From Sipunculus nudus (Eukaryota; Annelida; Sipuncula; Golfingiida; Sipunculidae), in NCBI GenBank assembly GCA_026874595.1, contig CM049319.1:52836917-52900916 (forward strand): a DNA stretch of 64,000 bases, in the 5' to 3' direction. A program made the position numbers and the translations under genes. Below, one piece after another: positions 1 to 13,230 of the stretch (its first letter is position 1; each line of letters opens with the position of its first letter). Under the pieces are notes generated by a model. The model worked only from the letters and a program-made list of their open reading frames with translations, was not told where the DNA came from and searched no databases.

Positions 1-3000
1 GCTCAGCGAGCAAAGGTCACGCATTTAATTGTTTCAGATTCTGAGACAGTTTCAAGCGCAAGGATTGCAAAGTTTTAAAAGTGAGTCTTGTTCACATACT
101 AAAACAATATTTAGCTGAATTTCGTGGTCATTCGAATAAAGTACTATATCTCCCTTAGATTACTTAAAGTTTCCTTTTCATAAACGCACTATTTGATTTT
201 CCACGATTTTTTTCCGACAAGGGTTTGAAGTTCTCCAGTTTACTCTGAAGCTTTTTATGCGGCGGTATCCAGAGTCCTTGATACCCCCGCATTTAATGCA
301 GTTAGGCCGCTGTGTGTTACAGCAGGGTTGTTGTAAACGTATTATTTGGTAACAATTACCAAGATTTTATAACAAGTTATATATCACACGAAAACTAGTC
401 AGCAATATTTTAATTTATAAATAACAAATAATCATAAATAATACATTAACACACGGCTCCCATGCATGCGAGACTGCTGCTAAGAACGGCCTTCGAAAGT
501 TGCAATATTATCGCCCACTCGCCGGCTCAAAAACGATGACTGTCAGGAAGATATTCAGGAAACCCTTCTAGTATAAACCGCACAGTGCTTTCAGGAAATC
601 AACCTGATTTCAAGATTTTGAATTTCTTGATTAAACCGCGGTTTTAAGTGGAGATTTTACGGTAGTAATAATATTCCAGAGGTCCCATATGGTAAAACCA
701 CAAGGTAATGTCAATGTCTATTTTTATACATGATCTGTGGTCAGTATTTGTAAAGCTGTTGACCTGTGATAGACTTAATTTTCACACTGTCTGATGTAAA
801 GAAGCTTATATAAAATATTCTAAATAAAAATATAAACTTAAAACCAACAGGGTTACTTGGCCTGTTACTCCAAAACTAAAAACTGAACCATGATAACATT
901 AATCACAATCTTTCTGAATCAACATAATACATGCAACAATTAGAGCAAGCGAGAGGGACATATATTTAGGTGAAAGATAAATGGACAAACTGACAAACTA
1001 AGAGGCATTCAGTAAGGGAGAAACATGAAAAAATACAGAACACAGACCACTCTTTCTCTCTGTATGGAAAATCAAAAATCCCAACTTATCTCATAGGCAT
1101 TTTTCTCAAAATCAACCTTTTTTCCTTTTAGGACTAGAAAAAAAAAGAAAAATTTTCCAGTTTCCCTTATTTCCAGGATTCCTAGAAACCCAAGAAATTT
1201 CATCAAGAGAATATGAGAATGATAAATAGGGGTCAAAGAAAAGGGACAGACTGACAGAAATACATATATATAAACCTTGAAACAATGATGTGGCTTCAAG
1301 GATCAGTGTTGGTGAATTTTTTGTTAACAGTTTCCCTACTGTACTAGCAGAGACAACGCTGAATTTTTCCCTCCTGAGATAAGATTTTCTAGTTCTATTA
1401 CCAGTCTGACAGGCTACCATTGTGGGTAAACTCCCACAAACCGATGAACCCACTTGTGTAAAGAAAACAACACCATCTATTTTTTTTTTTTTTGTTCATT
1501 CTTTTTTCCTTATGCAACCAGCCCTAGCATAATTTCAAGGTTTGCATTAAAGTACATCCTTACATTATAATTCTAACTTCCTCAAAGCAAATAAAAAGTG
1601 AGGAAAAATATATGTCCAAATCCCTTATGACAGGAAGCTTTGTAACCTATGGCCCACACATGGACTCTTCCACTTTGCTGCCAATTATAGCATGATGGAG
1701 GAGTCCATTTCACCTCTAGAGGGAGCCGGGTCACGCTAGGTCATCTTGGTTGCTGGAGGGAGGCTTATTTATGAAAGACAGGGGAGGGAGTCTTAGGACG
1801 TTTTGTGAAACATGCTCCCTCGTCCAGATGGAATTGAGCAGAGCACTGAAAAACGCCTGTGGGTGCTTTAATTTCTCTGGCTGCAGTCTTCTCAACAGTA
1901 CCGCATAATAATGACAGCGCTGATTAACGCCGACATCCAGCCTTACAGACCAAGCACAGTTTCCTAAACAGCACAGTTAAATGGCAAGCATAAACTTAAA
2001 GCTATATTTTAATCATACAGTCACTCCCCAGTCACTGACAGTACTGGCCATTTCAGCTTTACAAGCTGTTTCAGTGTGTACAAAGGGTAAAACAAATTTA
2101 ATCAACACTGTTATTGTATGTGCTTAAACGTTTTGAATTTTAGGTCATGTTAAATTCTTCAGCCATATCTGTTTAACGCAACACCATGGCTCCGATAAAT
2201 GATGTATGGACATGATAATATAATAACATCCACAACGATCATCCGAGTGGAAGTCTGTCATCGTAACTAGACATGACAGTCAGGCCAACCAGTTTATGGA
2301 CCTCCCCAAACAGGAAACTGCAGTTATTCCTGACTAGCAGTTGTTACTCCAGCTCGCGGTTTTTTTTCCTGTCCTAAATTATATTTCTGGAGGTATAAAT
2401 TTCTCTATTGTTGTGTGTACCAGTTGAATAGGAGCATCAAACTACAGCTGATGATGGAATCAAGTTCCATAATACCATTAAACATTTCTTTATGGCTTGG
2501 TTACAAACCCTTTTTCATGTGTATGCTTAAATATCCATCTTTGCCAGATCTGATGTTTCTAAAACAGTGCTGTATTTTCAAGTTAGGTTCACTGCAGAGT
2601 CTGCAGACACCAGTATCAACTGAATGATATGAAGGTGACCACATGACAACAAGAAATTTTAAATGTAACTCCATTTAAATTTTTCTGAATATGGGATGAA
2701 CATATTAAATTGGGTTACTGAGACATGAAGTTGTGTTTCAATGTGTGTGTATGTGTATATATATATGTGTTCAAGCATGAAAAAAGTTCATGTTTCTTTG
2801 TGACATTTGAAAGTGTCCATCAGCACAGATGTCATATGTGGGTATATGTGTGTAAATTGCCACATAAGCGATTTTCAAGCATAGGGTTTGTGTAGACACT
2901 GGGATCCCGGTAAAATGACATCACTCCAATGTCTTTTTCCTTGAGGGAAGGGGGGGGGGGGGGGAGGGGAGAGACCTAGATCCACTGTACAATTACATAT

Positions 3001-3504
3001 ATAATTGCCAGTTCATGCATATACCCAGACATCAAAACACAGCAATTTTTTTCATGCATATATGCAAATACACACACATGGAAATGTAGCTTTACAGCAA
3101 ATCTGTGCATCTGACAAGACGGCTCACTTTGCATGCCATGGCTGTGTGGGTGGGTATATAGGTATGGATCAGAAATCTATTCACAAAAGAAATCCAATGA
3201 CAATTGTTGATGTGGGCCAATCGGTCACTGTAGATTCTAATCTTTAATTTCTTCTTAAAAAGCTTGGACTATTCACAAGGGTTAACTGTCATGGATAATA
3301 CTCACTGTGAAAACAATAGTTACTTAACTGATACACAAATTACAATATACCAATATATCTGAATTATTTACGTAGGAAAAAAGGGTGTAAAGATTGAACC
3401 TTTATAAATACAGGAGGAGGTCACATTGGCAAAACAGACCATTGTCTCAGTTTTTATGATAAAGTTCCCTGAATATACCAGGTATGCTACAAATATAACT
3501 TCCA
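1..3504. other. onecut intron, distal block 1
   Basis: Mostly AT-rich and without recognisable genes. Segments around 250-330 and 1690-1960 are GC-balanced, the latter with CGCATAATAATGACAGCGC, and look more like regulatory sequence than filler. A poly-G run of 15 lies at 2950-2964. Short open frames here (up to 113 codons) lack homology and sit in low-complexity sequence. Confidence 0.4.
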
Positions 3505-3959
3505 TTAAAGGGGCCCAATCACCTATAAAACATGTTGAAATGGCACAAAAGATTACTTCTTCCCTTAGAAATATATTTGTACCTGCCAAAATATTGCCCT
3601 GAAACAGTTTGCTTAATCCTGTAAACGAGTGTTAAAATCAGTGGACCGGGCGCGATCACATAAACATGACCAACATAAACACAGCAAATGAATCAACAGA
3701 TTCCCTGACTGACTTGGAAATAAATGATTGAAACATGACGTGTTGCCAGTCAAAATCGGACCCCCAGTCATGCGGCCTTCTTATGGTAAACAGACACACG
3801 TGAACTGTGTTTACCAACATGCTGGACAATAACAAGCTGTTAAACAGCCGTATACGAGGTACTGAGACTGTGTGCTGGAATGGTTTCGCTGGGAAACTTT
3901 TGTATAAAGCAAAACTGAGCTAATAGTGTGAAATATTGCTCCTGATTAGGTCCCTTTAA
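3505..3959. mobile_element. MITE-like element with TTAA termini
   Basis: Left end TTAAAGGGGCCCAATCACC and the reverse complement of the right end, TTAAAGGGACCTAATCAGG, agree at 15 of 19 positions, giving terminal inverted repeats that start with TTAA. The unit is 455 bp and has no coding capacity, as expected for a non-autonomous DNA transposon. TTAA targets are typical of piggyBac-type elements; the superfamily is not proven. A similarly bounded 461-bp unit occurs at 37971. Confidence 0.55.
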
Positions 3960-5939
3960 TACATCATGCATTGCCTATGATACAATACCTGTACAGTATA
4001 ACCACTATAGGGCCCTGTGCAGGGCAGGTTTTGACACACAGCCCGCAGGCCCCCGCAATGGATTCTGTGCAGTAAAGTGGCAGCAACCAGTTTCCATGCA
4101 GATTGGGAGCTACAGTTTACTACATTTATATTATATTTTTACCTGTCCTCTAAATGATAACATAAATCAGGAAAAATATCTGTAGGATCTCGTGGTATAA
4201 GACTGACACAAACCAGCCTGCCATGAACTCTACAAAGCCAGCTAGCATGGTTATGTGAACCTAAATGAGACTGTTGCATGCAAGTCTCGTGAACAGTATG
4301 TCGACTTCTATGGAACACCATAACTAGAATGCTGGGCAGACAGAAAAGAATTTTAACTATTTATATTAACCCCTGAGCATTACTAATGCTGCTATAGCTC
4401 TAGAAGGTTATCTTATGTAACAAAACTAGCAAAAGGTCTCTGTACCAAACTCGCCGAAAATTAAATTCAGTATTCCAGGAAGCTGAAGTCGGCATTAATG
4501 CCATAACGAGCTGCAGTGTGCAGTAACCACACTGATCACCCTGTAACTTGGAATGACAGGGGATGTTGGGTTACCAACTTGTTAAATGTCAGGGATGTTC
4601 AGGAAGGGTGCTGGCTGCCCTGTGTAAATCACATATATGCAGGGCATCCTGCAAAAAAAGCACCATTCTGTTTCTAACAAAAATGCTATTCAGGCCTTGG
4701 ATACACGCTGCTGCTACAGCACATTCTGGCCAGATGCAAAGCCATCCATCTCTGCCACGATCAGATTTTCTCTCTGTGCTACAGACATAATGGGGATTTT
4801 GTCAAGGTTTCACACCTAAATGTCTGCAAATTCTTTGCTGGTTGTACCACGCAGCTTAAGTTATTTGATGGCCTTTTAAACCTCAACATACTGCTTATAA
4901 ATCTATATACAAACTTTATCTGATTTAGATTAAGTAACATATATACAGCAGTTCATAGTGGATTTACTGTTTACAGACTGAGAATGGTATATTGACAATA
5001 CCACAACAACTACAGATTTCTTCATATTTGTCTTTCATTCAAATACATTTAATCACCAGATAATGATGGCAGGCAAAAATGGGCACCTACTTGCATGACT
5101 GGGCAAGTGGGTCTAACATGAACTTTTACCGAAAGCTCTGAATTTGAACTTCAGTTAGCCATTTTCTTTCTTGGAGAATAGAATTCGAAAATGAAATCAC
5201 TGAATTCTGAAAGACATGTAAAATTTATGTGGAGCAAGTAAAAGCTAGATTTTACTTGCCCAACTGGACAAGTCGAACCCTGCTCAATAGTCACTGCCAT
5301 CACCAGGCATTCAACCAATCCTTTAAAATAAATGAAGTCTTGTGACTGTTGAGAGATACCCCAGCCCCTTTGAAACCCTGTGTTAAGGCAAAACAAGAAA
5401 GGCCACTAGCATTGGATGAGGCCTTCCCTATATTCTATCCTGGGTATTAACTGCCAGGGCTCGTTAAGGGATTGCATGAGCTCTAATCATGTGACTAATT
5501 GACGCTGCCAATCTAAGTTAATACACCACAGGAATATATGGGCACTCAAAGAGGTCAAATGAGTGCTTTATACTCAATTATCAATATTCTATTACAGTTG
5601 AGGAAGTTATTAGTCACAGATGTTTAGTATAAAATATCTTGACATTTAACACAATATATTTAGATATACCGAGAGATATCTAATTGAGCACAAACATAAT
5701 CTTAGAAAATCCTCCCAATACTACAAACCAAATTGTGAAACAAATAAAAAATCCTGAATAACATCTGGAGACAAGATTTCATACTCCAGACAGCAGATGC
5801 ACTATTTATATCAGAATTAACAAAAATAACACACACTGATATAGCCCTGTCTCTTCCTTTGATATGAGCCTTGCTTATCCTATGTAAGTGGTTTATCAGA
5901 AAACTATTCTTGGACAACTATATGTAGAAGCCACGTGTG
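3960..5939. other. onecut intron block without genes
   Basis: Mixed AT-rich sequence. A segment near 5085-5290 contains ACTGGGCAAGTGGGTCTAAC and TTTTACTTGCCCAACTGGACAAGTC, a degraded repeat related to sequence near 45.0 and 49.4 kb. 5450-5530 is GC-balanced and could be regulatory. Nothing else is supported. Confidence 0.35.
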
Positions 5940-6360
5940 GGGCTGAGAGCACGTCTCACTGAGACAGCGAACCACGGCCACCATGCACCGAGACCCCAGT
6001 TGGCCGACAGTCAGACATTTATCATCTGTTTCTTGTTTCCAATTTCAAATCGCTCGACTCGGGGGAATTTTGCATACATTCAGAGGGACCTGGGGGTTCC
6101 GTAAAGCAAGATATCGCAAGGCCCGCCATACATGGAATACCAACAGAAGGAAAATTAGTCCCATTTATCACAGCACACCAAACATAGGGCCAGCCAATTG
6201 TATTAATGGTTGCCATGGTGACCCAGGAAATAGATACGGGCCACTGGCTCTGAGTGAGTTCCCTAATGCACAGCCGTATAGGACACTTGGAGCTTTCTTT
6301 CATGAGCGTTCAGTCCATTCCTCTCCCATTGCTGGAACTTTCAGGTTCACCCGCTGAAAA
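5940..6360. promoter_or_regulatory. Candidate regulatory block with X-box
   Basis: A 420-bp GC-balanced island inside the onecut intron, with homeodomain-type AATTGTATTAATGG next to a near-perfect RFX X-box (6209-6222). It is open in one frame per strand (124 codons plus, 93 codons minus), but the peptides have no domain, no splice sites of note and no family resemblance. A conserved non-coding element is the better reading. No cross-species comparison was possible here. Confidence 0.3.
6209..6222. promoter_or_regulatory. X-box (RFX-type) palindrome
   Basis: GTTGCCATGGTGAC: half-sites GTTGCC and GGTGAC in inverted orientation with a 2-bp spacer, matching the RFX consensus of ciliary and neuronal genes. 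It lies in the GC-balanced block of the onecut intron. Confidence 0.45.
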
Positions 6361-7130
6361 TAGGGCTACAGTTTTCTAAAGGCAGCAACTTCCTGTGGTT
6401 CTTTTAAGGCACTTAAAACAACCTGTCTCATACTGTAGGCTTCATAGAAAAACTCTATACCTGCATTTAACAGAGTTTAATTAACAACTACTGAAATCAC
6501 TGGACCCTAACTGGGGGATTCTGTACATATTTTGTTGAGATATTTATACTTATTTAAAACTAAAGAGAAGAAAATGAAAACCCGTTCTGGCATACATCTT
6601 AAATTTAAGACAATATAACCTTATAACATATGATAAATCAAAATTACTTGTATTTATGTCTGAAGTGAAAGAAATAAGTTGATGACAGATTGATGGTTAA
6701 TCTCTGCAGTGTCATAAAGGAAGATCCTTCTACTGCACTCTCTTTAAGTTGAAAACTTAAACACCAAAACATGGTGTGAATATGGTGCTGAGGGAACCAG
6801 TTATAACATCAACTGACTAGTTAGGAAGAATTTTTCATAAAGGTTCATGGCTATATTAGGGGTATTTTAATTTAGATCCAGAGACACATGTTCCAACATG
6901 TTCCATCTGACAGACTTATTACTCAAGGCATCATATTAATAACTGAAATAATGAAAAGGTCAAGTGTGAAATATTAATAACAGCTTCATTACAGTGTCCT
7001 GTAAAATGGATAGAAAATCAAGAGGGAAATGAATATTTTGGAGAAGCACACAATCTTTCTTCAAACTAATGTTAATTTGTAAAATATCAGGAACAAAGGA
7101 ATTATATGTTCACTACCTATTAAAAGCCTC

Positions 7131-7230
7131 CGCATTAAAGTTTCCAAATTTTCTCTCTTTCCCTCTCATATAAATACAGCTCTGAGGCAAATGAATTGAG
7201 AAAGAACTTAGCATTAGTATTTCCAAACCC

Positions 7231-7271
<41 letters not shown>

Positions 7272-7381
7272 ATATACATATATTGGATATAAATACATTT
7301 GTGCGAGGCCATGCTATCATGAAAGAGCTTAGCATTATTATTTTCCAAAAACACCATCTCTCTCTCTCTTTCTCTCTCTCT
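7131..7381. repeat. Three related units each ending in a pyrimidine microsatellite
   Basis: GCATTAAAGTTTCCAAA (7132), GCATTAGTATTTCCAAA (7211) and GCATTATTATTTTCCAAA (7331) each lead into a C/T tract: interrupted at 7148, C14(CT)14 at 7228-7269, and (TC)n at 7356-7381. The second and third also share GAAAGARCTTAGCATTA. This looks like local duplication of a unit of about 80-120 bp with independent microsatellite growth. Confidence 0.5.
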
Positions 7382-7685
7382 AATAATTATAAAAAGTTCT
7401 ACCGAGGGACCATGAAACTGCCATTGGCTGTTGGTTCCTTTCCAAATATGAGCACAACAGTTGTAAGAAATAACTGCCTGTAAGAGTGTGAAACATCAAT
7501 AGCCTAACAAAACTGAAATGAGGTCAGAAGGCGCACGTTATCACGCAATTTGACACAGAAATCAATGGGAAGTGAAAGGGCAAAGAGGGTCCAGAGAATT
7601 AAATTGATGAAGCCCTCCTGTAAATAACAGGCTGTGTGTCGCTAACCCATGTCCAGCCTTTTCTTGCTGGGTGTGTTTTTTTATC

Positions 7686-8050
7686 AACAGTTAAGTATGG
7701 TGTTCAGATTTTTCCTCAAATATGATTTTTGACGGAACAGTTGAACAGCATGCATGCACACTTTCTTTTTTCTAAGGATATTATTTGTGTCTGAACAGTT
7801 ACACAGTATACAGCCTTTTACTAAAAATATTAATTTTTGTCAAAACAAAGTGAACGATACGTATAACAGTATGCAGCGATTTTCTCATAATATTACTTTT
7901 TCTACTGAACAGACTAAGTTAGTACAGAATGCTTTTTTTCTAAAACAGAAATATTTTAATATTTTTTTTTTCATACTTATTACACTTTTTAAACAGCAAG
8001 TGAATAACTATTATGTATTTTTACATTATTGTAATTATATTTTTATACCA
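7686..8050. repeat. Degenerate tandem array, unit about 50-65 bp
   Basis: Successive units begin with a GAACAG/AAACAG-like word (about 7686, 7735, 7794, 7843, 7908, 7992), followed by AGTATGC-like sequence and a T-rich stretch ending in ATATTA(T)TTTTT. The 105-codon open frame across the array is a product of this AT-rich repetition, not a recognisable gene. Confidence 0.4.
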
Positions 8051-10439
8051 TTTTATATAAAGTTATGCTGATACTATCCATATAAACTTAAGTATAAAAG
8101 CATTTTGTAAATAAAGTATTAAGTTTTCATATATCAGATCAATCAGTTGTGTTGTGAGCTCAGAATCATATAACATTTTATTGCCCATTTTATCCATGAC
8201 GGCTGCACTGACATGACACAACTGTTACAAAAGAACAACAGACTGGCTGAAACGCTGAGTCACACATACATACAACACTGAATAGAAATGTATGATCCAC
8301 AAACTGAAAAATCTTTCAAATGAAAGCTGTAATCATGCTGCCTGGTAGGGGTTTTACATGATATATGAATCAAAATATTTTGGTTTTTTTTGTAACAGTA
8401 ACTGTGCAGGGACAAAATACTGGTATCTGACTAATACAATGATAACATATTAAAACATATGAATTTAAGTTCTTATTATAAATAATAAATATGGAATTAA
8501 AACAATTATTAACTTGATGGATCACTATCAGGATCAGTTAACATCAACATGAGGGCTAAAGTGAGAGGTTATTGTCTGAATAAGCTATAATTTAAATACT
8601 ACCTTGAAGACCAAGCAATAACAATTCCATATTAATGACAACTGCTCATTATCTTTTTAAATAATTTTATAAGAAGTGCTTTTTCTTTTACTGCAAAACC
8701 TAAGTATGACACGTTAATTTATGTTTGAAATATTGAAAGACATAACTTCAATATCCAAATGATAAGCAGGAAAGATGTCTAAATGCTACTGAAAATATAT
8801 AACCCTATTTAATTAGATACTCTATATACATGTATGTGTTTTCATGTCAATGCACTGAATCATTACTACTTGGTGAACCACATTCTAACCAATAAAATAA
8901 GATTCCTTTAACAGCAAATGAATTTCATTTAGCAAGCAGTCCTCTCATTTACATTCCTCCTCAAACTGTAATTCTCACACAAAATTTTAGCTGTGTCAGC
9001 AAAAAAATCATTAATTCATCTTTCAATCAAGCTAAATGTTAAAATTCTCCAAATAGCACCTGTTTGAAATAAACTGTACTAGCCCTTGTCAGGGAAACAA
9101 TAGCACAGCTAGTTATAGACAATGATTGGGTGGCCAACTTGAACTTGTTTCCTTTTCTCCCGCAATATCAAGGGACCAATTTTTCACCTTGTGTATTTGA
9201 CAATTTTTCTTTCAAACGTACCTGATTTATTTCGGCAGCCTTGTAACTTTTTGAAAACGCAATTTCCCAGAGGTAGGGTATTTTTGTAATGTGATTGTCT
9301 ATTTATTTACACATAAATGTCACGTTATGATTGTTTACAACACTGTCCCCTGCGTTTATAGTTCAGTGAGCTACACAACAAACTGACAGTAGGAATGACG
9401 ACCATCAGCTCAGCCGGCTATCAAGAACTGACAAACAATAAATGACCCGTTCTTATATCTCGTGGCCAGGATTAAGCCGACAATAACATGAAGCTTAAGA
9501 CTTGATAGATATCTTCCCAAGAACTTGATGATTATTCACTGTTTGAGGTTCGCTGGCTGCTTAGGCTCTACTACTCTCCCACATATTTACTACTACTGGC
9601 AGAGAGTGAACAGTGCAACTAAGAGAATTCTCGTATTCCATCTACACAAACCCTAAACCTACCTCCAACTCGTGACATTTATTTCAAAATTTGAAGCTAA
9701 AATATTCATTATATTATAACAAATAAATTGATTTAATGTTAAAAAGATGCATCAATCTAACAACATTAATGTACAAACATAATATGTTCTCCTGTTAAGG
9801 TACTAACCTTAAGATGACATACTTTTTGCATGACACTGGATTCTTTGTCAACTGTCAAGGAATACCTTTAAATGTTGATAAACCCTATTACTTATAAGAA
9901 ATACAGATCAAATAGTGGTTCTATAAATATCTGTTAAATGTAAGCCACTGAACTGTTGTTGGCTTATTGTACATGTAACATCAAGCTCCTGTCAGATGTG
10001 GTCATATTTAAAAACCTTCAAGAAATTATTACAGTCAAAATATATCATTTATTTGAATTTAGGCCATTTTCGTGACAATGTAGCTGCCTACTGTTCATTG
10101 CAATTCAAAAATTCCATTAAGATACCCTCAACAAAATATGTAGAGACTGGCTTGTTAAAATCACTGGAAAATGGACTGATGATAAATGGCAAACATTGAA
10201 GGTGAAGTGTCAAATTACACAGTTATAAAACAGAAATATACAAAAGGATGTATATTGCATCAGAGGCTGATAGTAGTATATCTAATTCAAATCAGCTCAA
10301 ATGTAAGACAAATTTGGCCTGTAATGAAATAAGTTCCGACCACCCCTGAGACTACAGCGGGCAAGTCAAACCTAATAACCTGGTAGCCCATGTCAAGTAT
10401 TATATGATGAAGTATGAACCCTGGACAGAATCACATGAA

Positions 10440-10720
10440 CGTGTATAAAGTGAGTTAGGTTTTCTTAGCTGCAGGTTTAACTTGTGCACTGCATGATTCT
10501 CTCAAGGGTGCCCCACGCTGAGTTCATTATGCTGGCCGGGCTAATGAGTGTGTTGGTCGTCAGAGTCGTTCAATTGCCCTGTATGCCATGTGTGGTCATC
10601 GGGAGGCACACTGACCAGCCCACCCAACGGCCCTATCCTCTGTCTCAATTAAACGACTTGTCATGCGCTTGACTGAAGATTACGGCTCAACTGACTAATG
10701 CCGGGGCCTGAGTTGACAGA
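10440..10720. promoter_or_regulatory. Candidate conserved non-coding element
   Basis: GC-balanced 280-bp island in AT-rich intron. It contains homeodomain-like GGGCTAATGAG and CTCAATTAAACG, a TGTGGTCATC stretch and CTGACTAATGCC. No repeat similarity within the window and no plausible exon. The call rests on composition and motif density only. Confidence 0.3.
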
Positions 10721-12769
10721 ATAGTGATTAGTCCAGTTATACCATTCCTTCGTCCAACTGTCACATCTGATTAAAATCGCTAGGAGTTTGTTAAACCACT
10801 CTCTGCTCATACTGCTCCAGGGTCATATTCATATTCATTAGCTTTCTAGGAATCCAGGAAATAATGTTAGAAATCACCTGAAAGTATATCAGTATGGCAT
10901 TGACCTCCGCAAAAACTGTGAATGATTAAAAATTTATTTGTTATCAGTCAATGAACTCTCAAAGTCAGATGCCTAAAATATGTTCATAACATTGGGAAAA
11001 CTTATAAGATTGATTAAATTATAAGGTAAATGAATGATACAAGGAACAGGTGGTCAAACAGAGCAAATTAAGTCACAAATCTTAAGAGATACACTCACAG
11101 GTGCTGATACTGGTGTACACAAAAAAGTCACTCTACTCAATTATGCATTAAAATCTCTTTTTATTGAACAGTGAAATAAAAATATAACTCGGGATGTTAG
11201 CTTTGGAATATGTTTCTAATGATCTAAAAATCTTTCTGAGAATGCTATCTGATAAACCTAAATTCATAGATCTCCAACTTCTTCAAGTTTCAAAACTGCC
11301 TGATCTCTCTCAGAAAACTTGATACAAGCCATATAAAAGAATACACCAACACACCAGCAGCATTTTAATTATGTGGAACCAACTTCACAAACAGTGTGAT
11401 AGGTTCGTGACAAAAATACAAGAAAGGATATGTACAGTACAAACCGACACATGTCACATTGTGTTACACAGCGCTGGTAGCAGTCGGGAGCCCACTATGC
11501 CTGTCATGTTCCAAGCAGCACAGAACCAACGCTGCTGCGTCAAACAGGTCTCAACATGTCTGTTTACTGACAACAACAAAGCATACAGCCTGTGATACAG
11601 CGCTGGCAGCCAACTACCTGGACTGCTGAATGCAGTACCAGCACAGCTCTGCCATCTTACCAATGTTATCCCAATAAAGACAACTTACAGCTTGTACCTA
11701 TTCAGTTTCAGTACTGACTGATAGATAGGTGACACCTTTGACAGCACAAACAATACACCATTTCAGCATACAGGTAAAGCATAAAACTAACCATTTACTT
11801 GAATGGTAAGGCTGTAGGTGTACAAAGCTCACCTGTACTAATTATAAAAGTTAATTATTTTTCAAACTAACCAGCCTTTTTTTTTGTTATCTGGGTCATC
11901 TCATAGCTGTATCTCACCATGAACCCTATTCCAGGAAAAATACTTGCATTAGCTCTGAAGCTATACATTTAATATCAGACACATGGTGTTATTTATAGAC
12001 TCTTATATATATTTGTGCAATAAGCAATAAAACAAAATATCAGGTAAAATATGGTTCATGTATTCATGTGCCACAACCAAATATATATAAATACTTCATT
12101 GAGCATACCTGTGTAGACATTTCAAAAGGCTGAAACAGCGTCCTTATTATATCAACACTTTATACTTTACACTGTAACTTCCCTTACATTAACACACCAT
12201 TATCACCTGAACTAACATGGCCACACTACAATATAATCACTAAATAATAACGGACTCCTCTGTGACGTATATTTTACCATTTGGAAAAAAAAGTTACATG
12301 TTTCAAGATACAAAGAACAGCGGCAGTTTGCGCTCCACAGTAAATTGAGCCGCTTTGAAGATGGCTAGGATCCAACAATTAGTTTTACAGCTGTAATTAC
12401 CTCAGCAATACAGATTTGTATCACTTTAACTTCCACTTATAAACTGTAAGGTGTCCTAGATTCAACTTGGGCTTTTCAGCCTCAGAACTAAAATACACTG
12501 ACCAGTACCTTCAATCATGCTGGACGAGTAAATTATACTGACACAAAAACTAAGAACTCTTATAATGAATGATCCTGTTTGGTTTTTAAAAGCATGTAAC
12601 CCAAAAAACGCAAGCCACATTTTGGGGAGTCCATTGTAAATTGGTTAACACATCACTGCTGCAAGAAGGTACCTTTAGTAGCACAATAAATGAAACATAA
12701 TGTGTCATACCATACTAACTTTCTTATGACTAATACTAGTTTGATTATAAAAGTCAAGCGTTGAATTAA
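10721..12769. other. onecut intron block without genes
   Basis: AT-rich sequence. A region at 11450-11660 carries overlapping short open frames on both strands around a GC-balanced stretch with CAGCGCTGGTAGCAG and a similar GCGCTGGCAGCC 130 bp later; no homology is recognised. Nothing else is supported. Confidence 0.3.
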
Positions 12770-13230
12770 CAACATCAGCAGCTTGGGCGAGCATCACTGT
12801 TTCAGGCCGATGCTTCATCTTCAACAGCGCAGGCTTAAAATCTTACAGCAAAACAAAACAGTCGACCACCCTGCGCTGCTGACAGCTCTTATGACGGTAT
12901 CTTGTGGGCTTTTAAAAGTCAGCCATGCATAAACTCTAGCCACAGCTTGCAAGATCATCACAAGTTGGTTGGCGTAGCCAGGAGGGTAGCTTCTCTGATG
13001 AGGAGAGCCGGTTAGTATTCTCAACCAGTCCCTCCGGGAGGTCTTCATCCTTCGCAGTTAATGCTCCCCCTGGGCCCTGCACACAATTTCCATAAAGATC
13101 ATTTCTCTACAGTCTGCCCCTGTCACTAGGTTCCTGGCCCTCTCAGCGGAGACTCCGCCCTGCTGCAGCCTGACCTATTGCTATGACACATTTGGTGCCC
13201 AGCCCGTGACAAACTCCTCCGCTCAACTTG
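12770..13230. promoter_or_regulatory. Candidate conserved non-coding element
   Basis: 460-bp GC-balanced island with CAGCAGCTTGGGCGAGC (E-box CAGCTT), TGACAGCTCTTATGAC (MEIS/TGIF-like TGACAGC) and CCCTCCGGGAGG (an inverted repeat, 13030-13041). A 75-codon minus-strand open frame has no recognisable features. The inference is from composition and motifs. Confidence 0.3.

Larger units (their letters stand above)
6361..10439. other. onecut intron block, AT-rich, with short tandem arrays
   Basis: Contains the triplicated (CT)n-bearing unit at 7.13-7.38 kb and a degenerate tandem array at 7.69-8.05 kb, listed separately. 7540-7660 and 9340-9480 are GC-balanced and motif-rich, possibly regulatory. 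The remainder is AT-rich with no supported gene. Confidence 0.35.

Noticed and set aside
5983-6357. 124-codon plus-strand frame with a minus-strand shadow
   Set aside because: Coincides with a GC-balanced island carrying an X-box; the peptide is unlike any known family.
7754-8071. 105-codon Phe/Asn-rich frame
   Set aside because: Explained by a degenerate T-rich tandem array.
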